Assembly: GCF_001025155.1 (NCBI RefSeq)
Contig: NZ_AP012322.1
Coordinates: forward strand, 868,001-932,000
Direction: 5' to 3'
DNA length: 64,000 bases
Source: Bifidobacterium angulatum DSM 20098 = JCM 7096
GTDB taxonomy: Bacteria > Actinomycetota > Actinomycetes > Actinomycetales > Bifidobacteriaceae
Shown in pieces: positions 54,138-63,443 of this stretch (the first letter of the stretch is position 1; every line of letters starts with the position of its first letter). The notes under the pieces were generated by a model. It saw nothing but the letters and a program-made list of their open reading frames with translations. It was not told the DNA's origin and searched no databases. Made by a program: the position numbers and the translations under genes.

Positions 54138-55061
54138 TCAGTCGATCAGCTTGTAGCCGTGATCGGCGACGACAGACTTGAGCTTTTCAAGGTAGTTCTC
54201 CGCTGCGGTGGAAAGTTTTGCCCGTTCGTTGGTGATCCAGCCGACCAGCATGGTTTCGTCGGAATCAAGCGGCACGGTGACGATCTTCTCGTTGTTGAGG
54301 TCGCCGTTGTCGATGCCGGTGCACACCGTATAGCCGTTCAGACCGATGATGAAGTTCAGAATCGTGGCACGGTCGGTCACGTTGATCTGCTTGGGAGAGT
54401 AGTCCGGCCATACGGCTTCCTCGGCGAAGTAGAAGCTGCCGTCCTCGCCCTGCTCGTATTGGATGAAGGGGAACGGTTTCAGATCCTTCATGGTGATGAG
54501 CTTCTTCGTGGCGAGTGGATTGTTGCGCGAGATGAACACGTGCAGTGGCGCGCGGAACAACGGGTGGAATTCCAGGTGCTTCTCGCGTAGCAGTTTGCCG
54601 ATCACGTCCTTGTTGAAGTCCGACAGGTAGATGATACCCAGGTCGGAACGCATATTGGCGACGGAATCGATGATGTCGTGCGTGCGGGTCTCACGGATGG
54701 TGAACTCGTATTCGTCCGATTTGATGGAGTTGATCATCTCCACGAACGCTTCGACGGCGAACATATAGTGCTGTGTCGAAACGGTGCACAGCTGCTTGCG
54801 CGGCTTGGCGTTCTTGTATCGCTCTTCGAGCAGGGACGCCTGATCGAGAACCTGGCGTGCGTAGGTGAGGAATTCCGCACCGTCCACGGTCAGCGCAATG
54901 CCTTGGGAGGAGCGGGTGAAGATCTCGATGCCGAGCTCCTTTTCCAGTTCCTTGACGGAGGAGCTCAGCGCGGGCTGGGATACGTACAGCTCGTGGGAGG
55001 CCTCGTTCATCGAACCGCATTCGACGATTTTGACGATGTACTTCAACTGCAGAAGGGTCAT
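54138..55061 (-). CDS. LysR-family transcriptional regulator
   Basis: A 307-residue LTTR. The winged helix-turn-helix is LLQLKYIVKIVECGSMNEASHELYVSQPALSSSVKELEKELG, followed by the linker helix and a two-lobe effector domain (EFTIRETRTHDIIDSV; YTVCTGIDNGD). The CysB-like look suggests sulfur, amino acid or related control. No divergent partner is directly next to its start, so its target is not obvious; HAD is downstream-convergent by strand order. Effector unknown. Confidence 0.9.
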   Translation of the reverse strand: MTLLQLKYIVKIVECGSMNEASHELYVSQPALSSSVKELEKELGIEIFTRSSQGIALTVDGAEFLTYARQVLDQASLLEERYKNAKPRKQLCTVSTQHYMFAVEAFVEMINSIKSDEYEFTIRETRTHDIIDSVANMRSDLGIIYLSDFNKDVIGKLLREKHLEFHPLFRAPLHVFISRNNPLATKKLITMKDLKPFPFIQYEQGEDGSFYFAEEAVWPDYSPKQINVTDRATILNFIIGLNGYTVCTGIDNGDLNNEKIVTVPLDSDETMLVGWITNERAKLSTAAENYLEKLKSVVADHGYKLID

Positions 55062-55140
55062 AAGTTTAATTTATGACGGAGTTCTGACAACGAAGGCATG
55101 CTGATAACGAGTCGTTTCGCTATGCGGAATTGTTCCGCTC

Positions 55141-55776
55141 CTAGAGTCGCACGCCCACGGAGGCCAAATCCCTGCGAGCCTGTTCGGCAGTACTGAAGCG
55201 GAACGCGCGGATACCCACCTGCTGGGCTCCGGTCACATTCTTCGCGGTGTCGTCGAAGAATACGCATGCATCCGGCTTCAACCCGAAACGATGCAGCGCC
55301 AGCTCATAGAAATCGGCGTTCGGCTTGAACTTCTTCTCCACGCCGGACACCACAGTGCCGTTCAGCAGCCGTTCGAGCTGTGGGAATTTCTCGAAGGCGA
55401 AGTGGAACGTCTCGCACGACCAGTTCGTCAGACCCCACACGCCATAGCCGGCCTTGCGCAGATCGCCGAGCAGCTCCTCCATGCCGGGGATCATGCGGGG
55501 CAGCGCGTCATTGTATCGTGCGATGTAATCGGCGAAGACATCGGCGAGCTCTTTGCCCTGCTCGCGTTCCACATCGGGCAGCACCTGCGCCAACAGTTCG
55601 CCATGATCCATACGGTCCTCGTAATCGAAGAAACCACACGGATCGTCATCCGCACAGATCCGGTCGACCAGCTCGGGCGGGTAATGACCTGCCAAAGCCG
55701 CGCGGCACTGCCAATCCAGTACGACGCCGCAGAAATCAAAGATCACATCGGTAACGAGGCAGGAAGCGCAAGCCAT
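55141..55776 (-). CDS. HAD-superfamily hydrolase
   Basis: A 211-residue HAD phosphatase. Motif I is VIFDFCGVVLDW with the nucleophile Asp in DFCG, motif II GLTNWSCE, motif III Lys in KKFKPN, and motif IV CVFFDDTAKNV. This pattern matches the DUF/YihX-like sugar phosphatase group with an alpha-helical cap. Substrate unknown. Start 55776 has AAGGGTG upstream; the long frame to 56343 is antisense to the MFS gene. A 6-bp hairpin (55124-55138) follows the stop. Confidence 0.85.
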   Translation of the reverse strand: MACASCLVTDVIFDFCGVVLDWQCRAALAGHYPPELVDRICADDDPCGFFDYEDRMDHGELLAQVLPDVEREQGKELADVFADYIARYNDALPRMIPGMEELLGDLRKAGYGVWGLTNWSCETFHFAFEKFPQLERLLNGTVVSGVEKKFKPNADFYELALHRFGLKPDACVFFDDTAKNVTGAQQVGIRAFRFSTAEQARRDLASVGVRL

Positions 55777-55951
55777 GCGAACACCCTTCTGAACAATGGA
55801 ACATCGGCACCGCCAGTGTACCGTACCCCTGAGTGTGGCGGAACGCTCCGTCTCGCATATGGCAGATTCGCACGGGCGTGTATAACGATACCGTTGCCGT
55901 CGCAATGCGCCGGAACGTAGAGGTTGGAACTTGCAAAGGCAGGGGATGGGC

Positions 55952-57181
55952 ATGATGGGAACGAAACGGTTGCACCTCGCTTCGGATCGTAAGGCGACGG
56001 GACTGTGGGCGTCGCTGATCTTTCTTGTTTCGCTGAATCTGCGCCCCTCCATCGCGGCGGTCGGCCCTGTGATCGAACGCATTGGCTCCGATCTTGGCTG
56101 GGCGGGCGGATTGCAGGGGCTGCTGGCTGCGATTCCGCTTGTGGCGTTCGCCGCGGTGAGCCCGTTGGTTCCGTCGCTGACCTCGCGTATTGGCGTCGAC
56201 TGCACGATCCTGCTTGCGCTCATCGCCATCGCATTGGGGGACGTGATCCGTTCGTTCACCGGCGGGGTCGGAATATGGGTCGGCACGGTGGTGTTCGCTT
56301 CGGCCATAGCGGTCGGCAATGTACTGGTGCCCGTCATCGCCAAACGCGACTATGCGGATCATGTCGCCACGGCGACGGGCATCTACTCCGCATGCATCAC
56401 CTGCGGGTCGGCGGCGGCCGGGCTTACGGCATCCGCAATGGCGCAGGCGTGGGGTGGATGGCGTTACGCGCTTGCATTCTGGGCGGTTCCTCCGCTGATC
56501 GTCGCGGTATTGTGGACCGCCAGGATAGTGCATTCGTGGCGTGATGCGGCCTTTGATGCATGCAATGCGCTTCGTCAGATGCCTATGACGGCATCTGACG
56601 GGTCGGGCTGCTCCATGCCCGCATTGCTGCATCGCCCGATGACTTGGTGGGTCACCTTGTTCATGGGCACTCAATCTTCGGCGTTCTACACCATGTCGAA
56701 CTGGATGCCGAGCGTTTCCGAGCATGCGGGGTTCGGTGCCACGGCGGCGGGCGTGCATCTGTTCGTCTTCCAGTTCACCGGCATTTTCTCCGGTCTGCTG
56801 ATCCCCAGACTCATGCGGATCCACGGCAGTCAGATCTGCGCGGCTGTGGCTTCGAGCCTGCCCATGGTCGTTGCGGGCGTCGGCATGCTGGCGTTGCCCG
56901 CCGGCATGCCATTATGGGCATTCATCGGTGGCATTGGGCAGGGTGCGTCGCTGGTGGTGGCGCTGGCTCTGATCGCCATGCGCGGGCGCACTGCCGCCGA
57001 AACGGTTCGACTATCCGGTTTCGCACAGTCGATCGGCTACCTTATCGCCTCGCTTGGTCCGCTGCTGTTCGGCGCGTTGTATCAGTTGACCGGCGCATAC
57101 GTTGTCTCGATAACCGTCATGACGGCGATCGCCGTGGTGCAATGCGTCGTCGCCGTACTGGCCGGTCACGACGATGCGTGA
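55952..57181 (+). CDS. MFS transporter, CynX/NimT-like
   Basis: A 12-helix major facilitator of about 409 residues. LIFLVSLNLRPSIAAVGPVIERIGSDLGW, PLVPSLTSRIG and AIAVGNVLVPVIAKRD match the cyanate/nitroimidazole transporter-like group. Natural substrate unknown. ATG 55952 has AGGGG at 55941-55945 before it; TTG 55931 and ATG 55946 or 55955 are alternatives. Divergent from the HAD gene. Confidence 0.85.
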   Translation: MMGTKRLHLASDRKATGLWASLIFLVSLNLRPSIAAVGPVIERIGSDLGWAGGLQGLLAAIPLVAFAAVSPLVPSLTSRIGVDCTILLALIAIALGDVIRSFTGGVGIWVGTVVFASAIAVGNVLVPVIAKRDYADHVATATGIYSACITCGSAAAGLTASAMAQAWGGWRYALAFWAVPPLIVAVLWTARIVHSWRDAAFDACNALRQMPMTASDGSGCSMPALLHRPMTWWVTLFMGTQSSAFYTMSNWMPSVSEHAGFGATAAGVHLFVFQFTGIFSGLLIPRLMRIHGSQICAAVASSLPMVVAGVGMLALPAGMPLWAFIGGIGQGASLVVALALIAMRGRTAAETVRLSGFAQSIGYLIASLGPLLFGALYQLTGAYVVSITVMTAIAVVQCVVAVLAGHDDA

Positions 57182-57231
57182 ACGTGGGCAGGCCATGGCA
57201 TGCGGCGGGTCATGCAAACGCGCGGTAGGGC

Positions 57232-58263
57232 TTAGATTTCGGGAGCGCCATGCGTCTCCACCATGCTCAGCGAGGCGATTGTGGCGCTTTTCGCCTGCAC
57301 GATGAATTTGTTCATGCTCGGTTTGCGGTAGGCGTTGAAAACGTCTTCCAGCTGGTCTTCCGTAATGATGCGGGTCGGATATGGCATGCCTCGGGTGCTT
57401 GACAGCAGTTTTTTGCGTCCGCTGATACCTTCGAGGTCGACATCGGTGCCGCAGAACACGATGATCGATATGAACTGTTCAGCCAGTATGCCGGTAATAT
57501 GCCCAAGCGCCTGCACGTGCCTGATGTTCTCCATGATCGGATTGAACAGTTCCCTGTCCGGGCGTGACGGGTCGCGTCCGTCTCCCCAACAGGCTCTCCA
57601 ACGCGGCTCCTGCACGTCGCCTTCGATGCGTTGTTCCACGGTTTCCTTCTCATCGATGACGAACACGCCGTAGGGCGAGACGACAACATGGTCCAACGTC
57701 GTAGTAGTGGCGTGGGCGGTCGAAGTGCCGGCGGTGTCGGCGATCACCACGTCGTCGACGACATGGTATTCGCTTGGCAGATTGCGTAGCATGGCGGCGA
57801 CGCTCGAGCCACTGCCCAAGGTGATGGCCGTGACGTGCTTTGCATTCGTCGGCGGCAGGGAAGAGGGCTGGCTGGGGGCGGAGAGCGTTGCATCCAAGAC
57901 GCCCGCGGTTGGCACCGCCTCTTGGTCGAGGCGCACGAAACCCGGCGGCAGGGGAGCAGGAGTACGTAGTGATTCGGGTGGTAGCGGTGCGGCATCGGCG
58001 TCGAGCGTGGGGGTCACGCCCTGTGTATATCCGTTCAGCAGGTTTACGGCGGTATACGGGTCGCGTGCCAGTTCGTCATCGTCATCCTTCTGCCCATTCC
58101 TGTCAAGCCGGGACGCCAGCAGTCTGATGAACGAGCCATCGTCCCGCAGCCCACGCCGTACCCGTTTGATCATCCCGATGATCGCCGCCACGATCACGTA
58201 CGTGAGCAGCAGTTCCGGCGAATAGGCAAGCAGTGTGTAGACGATATTCGGCAAGAAATCCAT
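57232..58263 (-). CDS. Membrane-anchored NERD-domain protein
   Basis: A 343-residue protein. The first 35 residues form one membrane helix (YSPELLLTYVIVAAIIGMI). A variable linker follows, then a NERD (nuclease-related) domain from about residue 180: TLDHVVVSPYGVFVIDEK and PIMENIRHVQALGHITGI. The usual ETK of NERD is DEKE here. Similar proteins are common in bifidobacteria, function unproven. Start 58263 is chosen to begin just before the membrane helix. Confidence 0.75.
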   Translation of the reverse strand: MDFLPNIVYTLLAYSPELLLTYVIVAAIIGMIKRVRRGLRDDGSFIRLLASRLDRNGQKDDDDELARDPYTAVNLLNGYTQGVTPTLDADAAPLPPESLRTPAPLPPGFVRLDQEAVPTAGVLDATLSAPSQPSSLPPTNAKHVTAITLGSGSSVAAMLRNLPSEYHVVDDVVIADTAGTSTAHATTTTLDHVVVSPYGVFVIDEKETVEQRIEGDVQEPRWRACWGDGRDPSRPDRELFNPIMENIRHVQALGHITGILAEQFISIIVFCGTDVDLEGISGRKKLLSSTRGMPYPTRIITEDQLEDVFNAYRKPSMNKFIVQAKSATIASLSMVETHGAPEI

Positions 58264-58381
58264 ATGGCGCTCTTCCTCTGATGATGTCGGCACTGACTAC
58301 GTTTGCATTATTGATTACGTTTGCACAACCGTGTTCAGTATACAGGGGTTCGGCGGGCGGACGGCGACTGCATTGAAGGAT

Positions 58382-59359
58382 TCAGAACGTCAGATACGAC
58401 ACAGCAGGCAGCGTGAACAGGCTCGCCACGGTGGTGGCCAGCACCAGCCCCACCGCGTATTCGGGCATATTGTGCTCACGCTCCGAGAACATGACGATGG
58501 CACTCATGGTCGGCAGTCCCGCGATGATCGTCATCATATTCGCCATGCTCGGGGCAACCGCGCCCAAGCCGATCGTCGGCGGCACATAGGTGAGCAGCGC
58601 ATGGAATGCGATGGGGAACAGCAGCATCTTCGCCACGATGCCGACATACAGTTCGTACCGCTTCAATACACCGACCCAATCACGCAGTATGAACAGGCCG
58701 CCAAGATAGATCATGGACAATGGCGTGGAGATGGCGCCCAGCGAATGCAAAGGGGCTATTACGGTCTGCGGCACCGGCACGCCGGCGAGCACGATCGCGA
58801 TCGCCAGGATCACCGCGACCAGCGCGGGACTCAGCATGCCAAGGAGCTTCGCCCCCAATGATGTCGCCGGATGCTCGTCGGCAAAGGTCTGCCGATTCGA
58901 ACGCGGCTTGGTGATCCATACGCCGTAGGTCCAGAGAAAGAGCTGATCGGTCAGCGACATCAGCGCGAAATACAATGCGCCATGTTTCGGGAACAATGCC
59001 AGAACTAGCGGCAAGCCGATGAATCCTGCGTTGCCGAAGATGAAAGCGCCTTGGAACATGCGGCCGCGTTCGCCGGGCAGACGCAGCAGTTTTGCCAGCA
59101 GCCACATCGAAGCGATCAGTAGCGCGTACAGCAGAATCGTGATGCCGATGATCGCCGCGGAGGCGAACAGGTCGGCGCGTGTGGTGCCGGAGATGGCATT
59201 GGAGAACACCAGCATCGGAATGCCGACATTGAGGATCAGCCGGCATATGCCTTGCAACGATTCCTCGTTCAGTAATTTCGTCCTGACGCACACCGCGCCC
59301 ACGGCCAGCATGACGCCCATGCCGATAAGCTGGTCCAATACCACGGAAAACTGTTGCAT
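58382..59359 (-). CDS. AEC-family transporter (auxin efflux carrier-like)
   Basis: A 325-residue membrane protein with about ten helices. AEC markers: LNEESLQGICRLILNVGIPMLVFSNAI near the start, FGNAGFIGLPLVLALFP in the middle, and the C-terminal AGLPTMSAIVMFSEREHNMPEYAVG. Bacterial members move small carboxylates such as malate. Substrate not readable. Located 118 bases after the NERD gene start in the same direction. Confidence 0.85.
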   Translation of the reverse strand: MQQFSVVLDQLIGMGVMLAVGAVCVRTKLLNEESLQGICRLILNVGIPMLVFSNAISGTTRADLFASAAIIGITILLYALLIASMWLLAKLLRLPGERGRMFQGAFIFGNAGFIGLPLVLALFPKHGALYFALMSLTDQLFLWTYGVWITKPRSNRQTFADEHPATSLGAKLLGMLSPALVAVILAIAIVLAGVPVPQTVIAPLHSLGAISTPLSMIYLGGLFILRDWVGVLKRYELYVGIVAKMLLFPIAFHALLTYVPPTIGLGAVAPSMANMMTIIAGLPTMSAIVMFSEREHNMPEYAVGLVLATTVASLFTLPAVSYLTF

Positions 59360-59465
59360 GCTCCCTCCATTGCTCTTCGGTGCAACAACTTAAGGGGGAG
59401 TCTGGAGAATGCTTCAATGCCTACCGGGTGGTCCTGGAAGGGCGGCAACGGCAGGGAGGATATTC

Positions 59466-59508
59466 GGTGCGTGCCGGCACCACCGACGGAACGGCGTCGG
59501 CACGCACC
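59466..59508 (-). terminator. Hairpin terminator of nnr
   Basis: GGTGCGTGCCGGC (59466-59478) pairs with GTCGGCACGCACC (59496-59508) with one mismatch. On the minus strand it follows the nnr stop and precedes AATATCC. Confidence 0.65.
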
Positions 59509-59526
59509 CATTCGGCATGTAGGCGG

Positions 59527-61317
59527 TCAGCGAATCAGTTCGTCGAAGGCCTGGGGGATTGAAGCGATGACATCCGTGGCGATGATTGGGTGGCCAAGCG
59601 AGGAGAAACGCTGCTGTTTGCCGCGTCCGGCCAGTTCGGGCCGGTTCCATCCACGTTGTTCCGATTCGGAGGCGGTGGCCGCGGCCAGGCCGTGCAGGTA
59701 CGCTGCGGACGCGGCCACTTCGGGCAGATGCGCGGGTTCGTCTGCAAGCAGATCGCCCTGCTGGGCCAGTAGGGCGCCCAGCATGCCGGCAAGTACGTCT
59801 CCGGCTCCGGCTGTACTCAGCCAGGCTGGGGCCCGGCCGGACAATATCACACGGCTCCGCTTCTCTTCGTCGGTGCCCACCACTATGGTGATGGCGCCCT
59901 TCAGCAGCACGGTCGCACCGGTCAGTTCGTGGGCCATCGTCGCATAGCGCAACGGTTCGGCTTGGATATCCTGCGGGGTCAGGGGACTATCGGCGTCATC
60001 GTGATGGAGACGGTTCAGCAATGCGGCCAGTTCGCCGGCATGAGGGGTGATGACCACTTGCGCCGGCACATGTGCGGGAAGCAGACTCAGGGCGCCCGCA
60101 TCCACCATGATCGGCGGCATGGCATACGCTTCGGCATTCCGTTGCCTGCCCTCGGTCGAATCGTCGTTGGTCAGCGCGTAATGCTCCAGCAGCACGGCAA
60201 TGGTCTTACGTTGAATATCCTCGCCGGCACCGTCATCGCTGCTGGACGGAACACCCGAACCGATAACCCACGACTGGACGTGCCCCTTGCCCAGCACAGC
60301 CTCGGGCACGGCCGTCAGAACCATGTCCTGCGCACGTTGCGGACCCATATAGCGAATCATGCCGGCATTGGAGCGGGCCGCCGACTTCGCCGTCAGCACA
60401 GCCGCACCGGGGTATCGTGCGGAACCCGTCACCAGACCGACCACACCACGCGAATACTTGCCATCCTCCAGATGCGGCAGGCGGATCGACTCGGCCGCGA
60501 AATCGCTATCCGTCATCTCGAACGCCGGCATGGGATCGGTGATATCGAACCCGAAATCGACCAGAACAAGCCTGCCACAGGCGTAGGCTGCCGGCGGAAC
60601 CATGGCGCACGGCTTCATCGCGCCGAACGTCACCGTCACATCGGCTGGAATATACGCTCCGGGAAGCGTCCCGTCGTTCACACCCACCCCGGACGGCGCA
60701 TCGACGGCTACGACCAGCGGCAGATCGCCGGTCGGCTCGCCATGGGGAAGCGCCGGGCGGTCAGGCGGCGTCGAAATCCTGCCAAGGGATGAGGCAAGAG
60801 TACCGGGGATGCCACGCAAAGCGCCGCTGACACCAATGCCGGTCATCGCGTCAAGAACCACATGCGAACCTTTCGCGTATTCCACGGCCGCCTGGAGCCG
60901 TTCCCCGGCCTCCCCAGCGGAAAAACCAGTGGCACAACCGGGAATATCGGCGTTCGGATCGAGAACAAGCACACGACCGCCGGCATGCACGAACGCCGCG
61001 AACGCGGCATCATGCAGGGAACGGCCGACCGCGACGGCGGTGACCTGAGCACCCTCCTGCGCGAGCAATGCACCCGCATACAAGCCGTCACCGCCATTAT
61101 CGCCGGCACCGGCCAACACGACGATACGGGAATCCTCCACGGCAAGATCCTCATCGTCCAGCAGCCGCATCGTCGTATCGGCAACGGCCGAGGCCGCCAT
61201 ACGCATCAGCGGCACGCCATCATCAAGCAACGGACGCTCCATGCCGCGCACGGTGTCGGAATCATAGGCGCTATATAACAGGACCTGCAGGCGGTCAGCA
61301 TCATTGGCGATGTCCAT
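59527..61317 (-). CDS. nnr: Bifunctional NAD(P)HX epimerase/dehydratase
   Basis: A 596-residue fusion that repairs hydrated NAD(P)H. The N-terminal epimerase (YjeF_N) is residues about 15-255: VLAGAGDNGGDGLYAGALLA and VVLDAMTGIGVSGALRG. The C-terminal ADP-dependent dehydratase (carbohydrate-kinase fold) is about 275-590: MIRYMGPQRAQDMVL, VITPHAGELAALL and STAGAGDVLAGMLGALLAQ. ATG 61317 follows GGAAGGGG; the longer open frame to 61530 has no site. Confidence 0.93.
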   Translation of the reverse strand: MDIANDADRLQVLLYSAYDSDTVRGMERPLLDDGVPLMRMAASAVADTTMRLLDDEDLAVEDSRIVVLAGAGDNGGDGLYAGALLAQEGAQVTAVAVGRSLHDAAFAAFVHAGGRVLVLDPNADIPGCATGFSAGEAGERLQAAVEYAKGSHVVLDAMTGIGVSGALRGIPGTLASSLGRISTPPDRPALPHGEPTGDLPLVVAVDAPSGVGVNDGTLPGAYIPADVTVTFGAMKPCAMVPPAAYACGRLVLVDFGFDITDPMPAFEMTDSDFAAESIRLPHLEDGKYSRGVVGLVTGSARYPGAAVLTAKSAARSNAGMIRYMGPQRAQDMVLTAVPEAVLGKGHVQSWVIGSGVPSSSDDGAGEDIQRKTIAVLLEHYALTNDDSTEGRQRNAEAYAMPPIMVDAGALSLLPAHVPAQVVITPHAGELAALLNRLHHDDADSPLTPQDIQAEPLRYATMAHELTGATVLLKGAITIVVGTDEEKRSRVILSGRAPAWLSTAGAGDVLAGMLGALLAQQGDLLADEPAHLPEVAASAAYLHGLAAATASESEQRGWNRPELAGRGKQQRFSSLGHPIIATDVIASIPQAFDELIR

Positions 61318-61640
61318 GGAACCCCTTCCTGGTAAGACGGATATCAGAAACCACTGTAGTACGCGAATACGCGCGGGGCGGGGAGACGGCAATCCGTTTG
61401 GCGCATTGCGGTGCCATCCCCACAGGCGGCATGGCGGCAGGCGGCACGGCATGCCGGAGGCTCCTTCGGCTACATGCAGCACAACAACAAAGAAAGCCCG
61501 TGTGGCAACGTCGAAACCCAACGTTGCCACACGGGCCGTTCCAAGCGCTCGCCGCCTGCAAGCGGAGCCGCATCTCAGCTGTATCTCATCGATGGCGGGA
61601 AACCGTCACATGCATGGAAAACGCAGACGGCAAACCGGAA
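61318..61640. other. Intergenic region with a terminator, otherwise no gene
   Basis: 323 bases between nnr and the metE-like gene. It holds one strong hairpin (61496-61536) and, at its left end, the probable nnr promoter area. No supported open frame. Confidence 0.6.
61496..61536 (-). terminator. Rho-independent terminator of the metE-like gene
   Basis: GCCCGTGTGGCAACGT (61496-61511) and ACGTTGCCACACGGGC (61521-61536) are perfectly complementary with a 9-base loop. On the minus strand TTTCTTTG follows the stem. Confidence 0.88.
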
Positions 61641-62762
61641 TCACTCGCCCCAAACATCCTTCGCAATGGACTGCACGAGAGCGATCTTGGCCCACTGCTG
61701 CTCCTCGGTGAGCTTATTGCCCTCCTCGGTGGAAGCGAAGCCACACTGCGTGGACAGGCACAGACGCTCCAGCGGCACATACTTGGAAGCCTCCTCAATA
61801 CGCGCCTTGATGGTCTGCGGATCCTCAAGCTCGGGCTTCTTGGAGGTAATCAGACCAAGCACGACCTTCTTATCGCCAGACACCTCGGCCAACGGAGCGA
61901 AATCGCCGGAACGATCATCATCGAACTCCAGATAGTAGGCATTCACGTTCTCCTCGCCGAACAGCTTGGCGGCAACCGGCGCATAACCGCCGGAAGACAG
62001 CCAGGTGGAATGGAAGTTGCCACGGCAGATATGCGTGTTGATGGCCAGATCGGCAGGCTGATCGGCAATCACCGCGTTAATCACATCGAGATTCTCCTGC
62101 TGCAGGCGCAGCGCATCCTCATCGCTCCAACCAAGGCGCTCGCGTACGCTCTTGTCGCACAGACGCGTCCACGTGCAGTCGTCGAACTGCACATTGCGGC
62201 AGCCCGCCGCATACAGGTCGGCGATGACCTGGCGGTAAGCGGCAACGATATCAGCGGTCAGCTCGTCATCATCCTTGTAGAACTCGTCATACGGGTAGGC
62301 GCTCGCATTGCCGGTGAGCACGAATCGGGTCTGTGCGGGGGACGGCATGGTCTGACGCGCCACGGTGTCCTCATCCTCGAACTGCTTGACGAACTTGAAA
62401 TGCTCGACGAACGGATGGTTCTCACCGGAGATCCTGCCGGTCACAATGGCGGTATCGGCCGGAGTGACCTCGTCGTGGAACGCAACACGATGCGCGGCGG
62501 CAGCATGATCCACACCGTTGAAGCCCCACATGAAATCGAAATGCCACCAGCCGCGACGGAACTCGCCATCGGTAATGACATGCAGACCCGCGGCCTTCTG
62601 CTTGGCCACAAGCTCGGTGATAAGCCTGTCCTCGACAGCCTTCAACGCCGCGGCATCGATGGCGCCGGCGGCAAAATCGGCACGCGCCTGCTTCAACTCG
62701 GCCGGACGCAGATAGGAACCGACCACATCGGCGCGGAACGGCGCATTATGCGAATATGTCAT
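61641..62762 (-). CDS. Cobalamin-independent methionine synthase-like protein (YxjG/YxjH type)
   Basis: A 373-residue single-barrel relative of the MetE C-terminal half. Zinc ligands are in INTHICRGNF (His, Cys), the Glu of AYYLEFDDDRSG and the Cys of LSTQCGFAS. The family is thought to remethylate homocysteine with a methyl donor other than methyl-THF-polyglutamate, or to act in S-methyl salvage. It differs from metE at 40984, so the genome encodes two kinds. Strong terminator follows. Confidence 0.87.
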   Translation of the reverse strand: MTYSHNAPFRADVVGSYLRPAELKQARADFAAGAIDAAALKAVEDRLITELVAKQKAAGLHVITDGEFRRGWWHFDFMWGFNGVDHAAAAHRVAFHDEVTPADTAIVTGRISGENHPFVEHFKFVKQFEDEDTVARQTMPSPAQTRFVLTGNASAYPYDEFYKDDDELTADIVAAYRQVIADLYAAGCRNVQFDDCTWTRLCDKSVRERLGWSDEDALRLQQENLDVINAVIADQPADLAINTHICRGNFHSTWLSSGGYAPVAAKLFGEENVNAYYLEFDDDRSGDFAPLAEVSGDKKVVLGLITSKKPELEDPQTIKARIEEASKYVPLERLCLSTQCGFASTEEGNKLTEEQQWAKIALVQSIAKDVWGE

Positions 62763-62941
62763 TGTTTTTCTCCTTCGACATGTTCAAGGTGGCCCGACGG
62801 CCACACGACAAAACCAACAGCAGACTACCCGATGCCCACGAAACCACGGCATGCGCATCGGCGATACCCGAACACGCCCAATACCCGCGAACACGCCTAT
62901 ACTAAGCAAACGACCGTGGCAAACCACACGAGGTGCATGCG

Positions 62942-63376
62942 ATGAACAACACACACGACAAGGCGAACAGACGGCAGGAACATGCCGACGACGGCATCAC
63001 ACAGAACCCGCGACGCAGAACGCTGCTGCCATACCTGATGGTCTCCGCCACGCAGACCCTCGTCGAATTCGGATCGTTCACCCTCCTGCACCTGCTGACA
63101 GTGCCATCCACCATCGCCAACGCCGTCGCCATCGTGCTGTCAGCGTCCTACAACTTCCTCATGAACCGCAACGTGACCTTCAAATCATCCAGCAACTTCA
63201 CACGAAGCGTCATACTGTTCATCACACTATGGGCATGGAACTACCTCTTCGGCTCAACCATGCTCACCTGGCTGCCCCAGAATCTCGGCTGGAACGCAAT
63301 CCTCGTGAAATTCCTGACCATGGGATGCCAATTCGCATGGGGCTACCCGCTATGCAAGCACGTCATCTTCCGCTAG
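62942..63376 (+). CDS. GtrA-family membrane protein
   Basis: A 144-residue protein with four membrane helices: LMVSATQTLVEFGSFTLLHLL, IANAVAIVLSASYNFLMNR, FTRSVILFITLWAWNYLFG and LVKFLTMGCQFAWGY. GtrA-like proteins help flip lipid-linked sugars for cell-surface glycans. The NFLMNRNVTFKS segment is the family signature. ATG 62942 follows AGGTG; GTG 62933 is in frame. Confidence 0.87.
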   Translation: MNNTHDKANRRQEHADDGITQNPRRRTLLPYLMVSATQTLVEFGSFTLLHLLTVPSTIANAVAIVLSASYNFLMNRNVTFKSSSNFTRSVILFITLWAWNYLFGSTMLTWLPQNLGWNAILVKFLTMGCQFAWGYPLCKHVIFR

Positions 63377-63443
63377 CATCCCAAACCCGAACAGCACAAC
63401 AGCGCAACATGGCGCATCCGGCAACAACAGAAAAGGAACACGC

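Noticed and set aside
61068..62945. 625-residue plus-strand open frame
   Set aside because: Antisense to nnr and the metE-like gene; no domain, and the minus-strand genes are clear.
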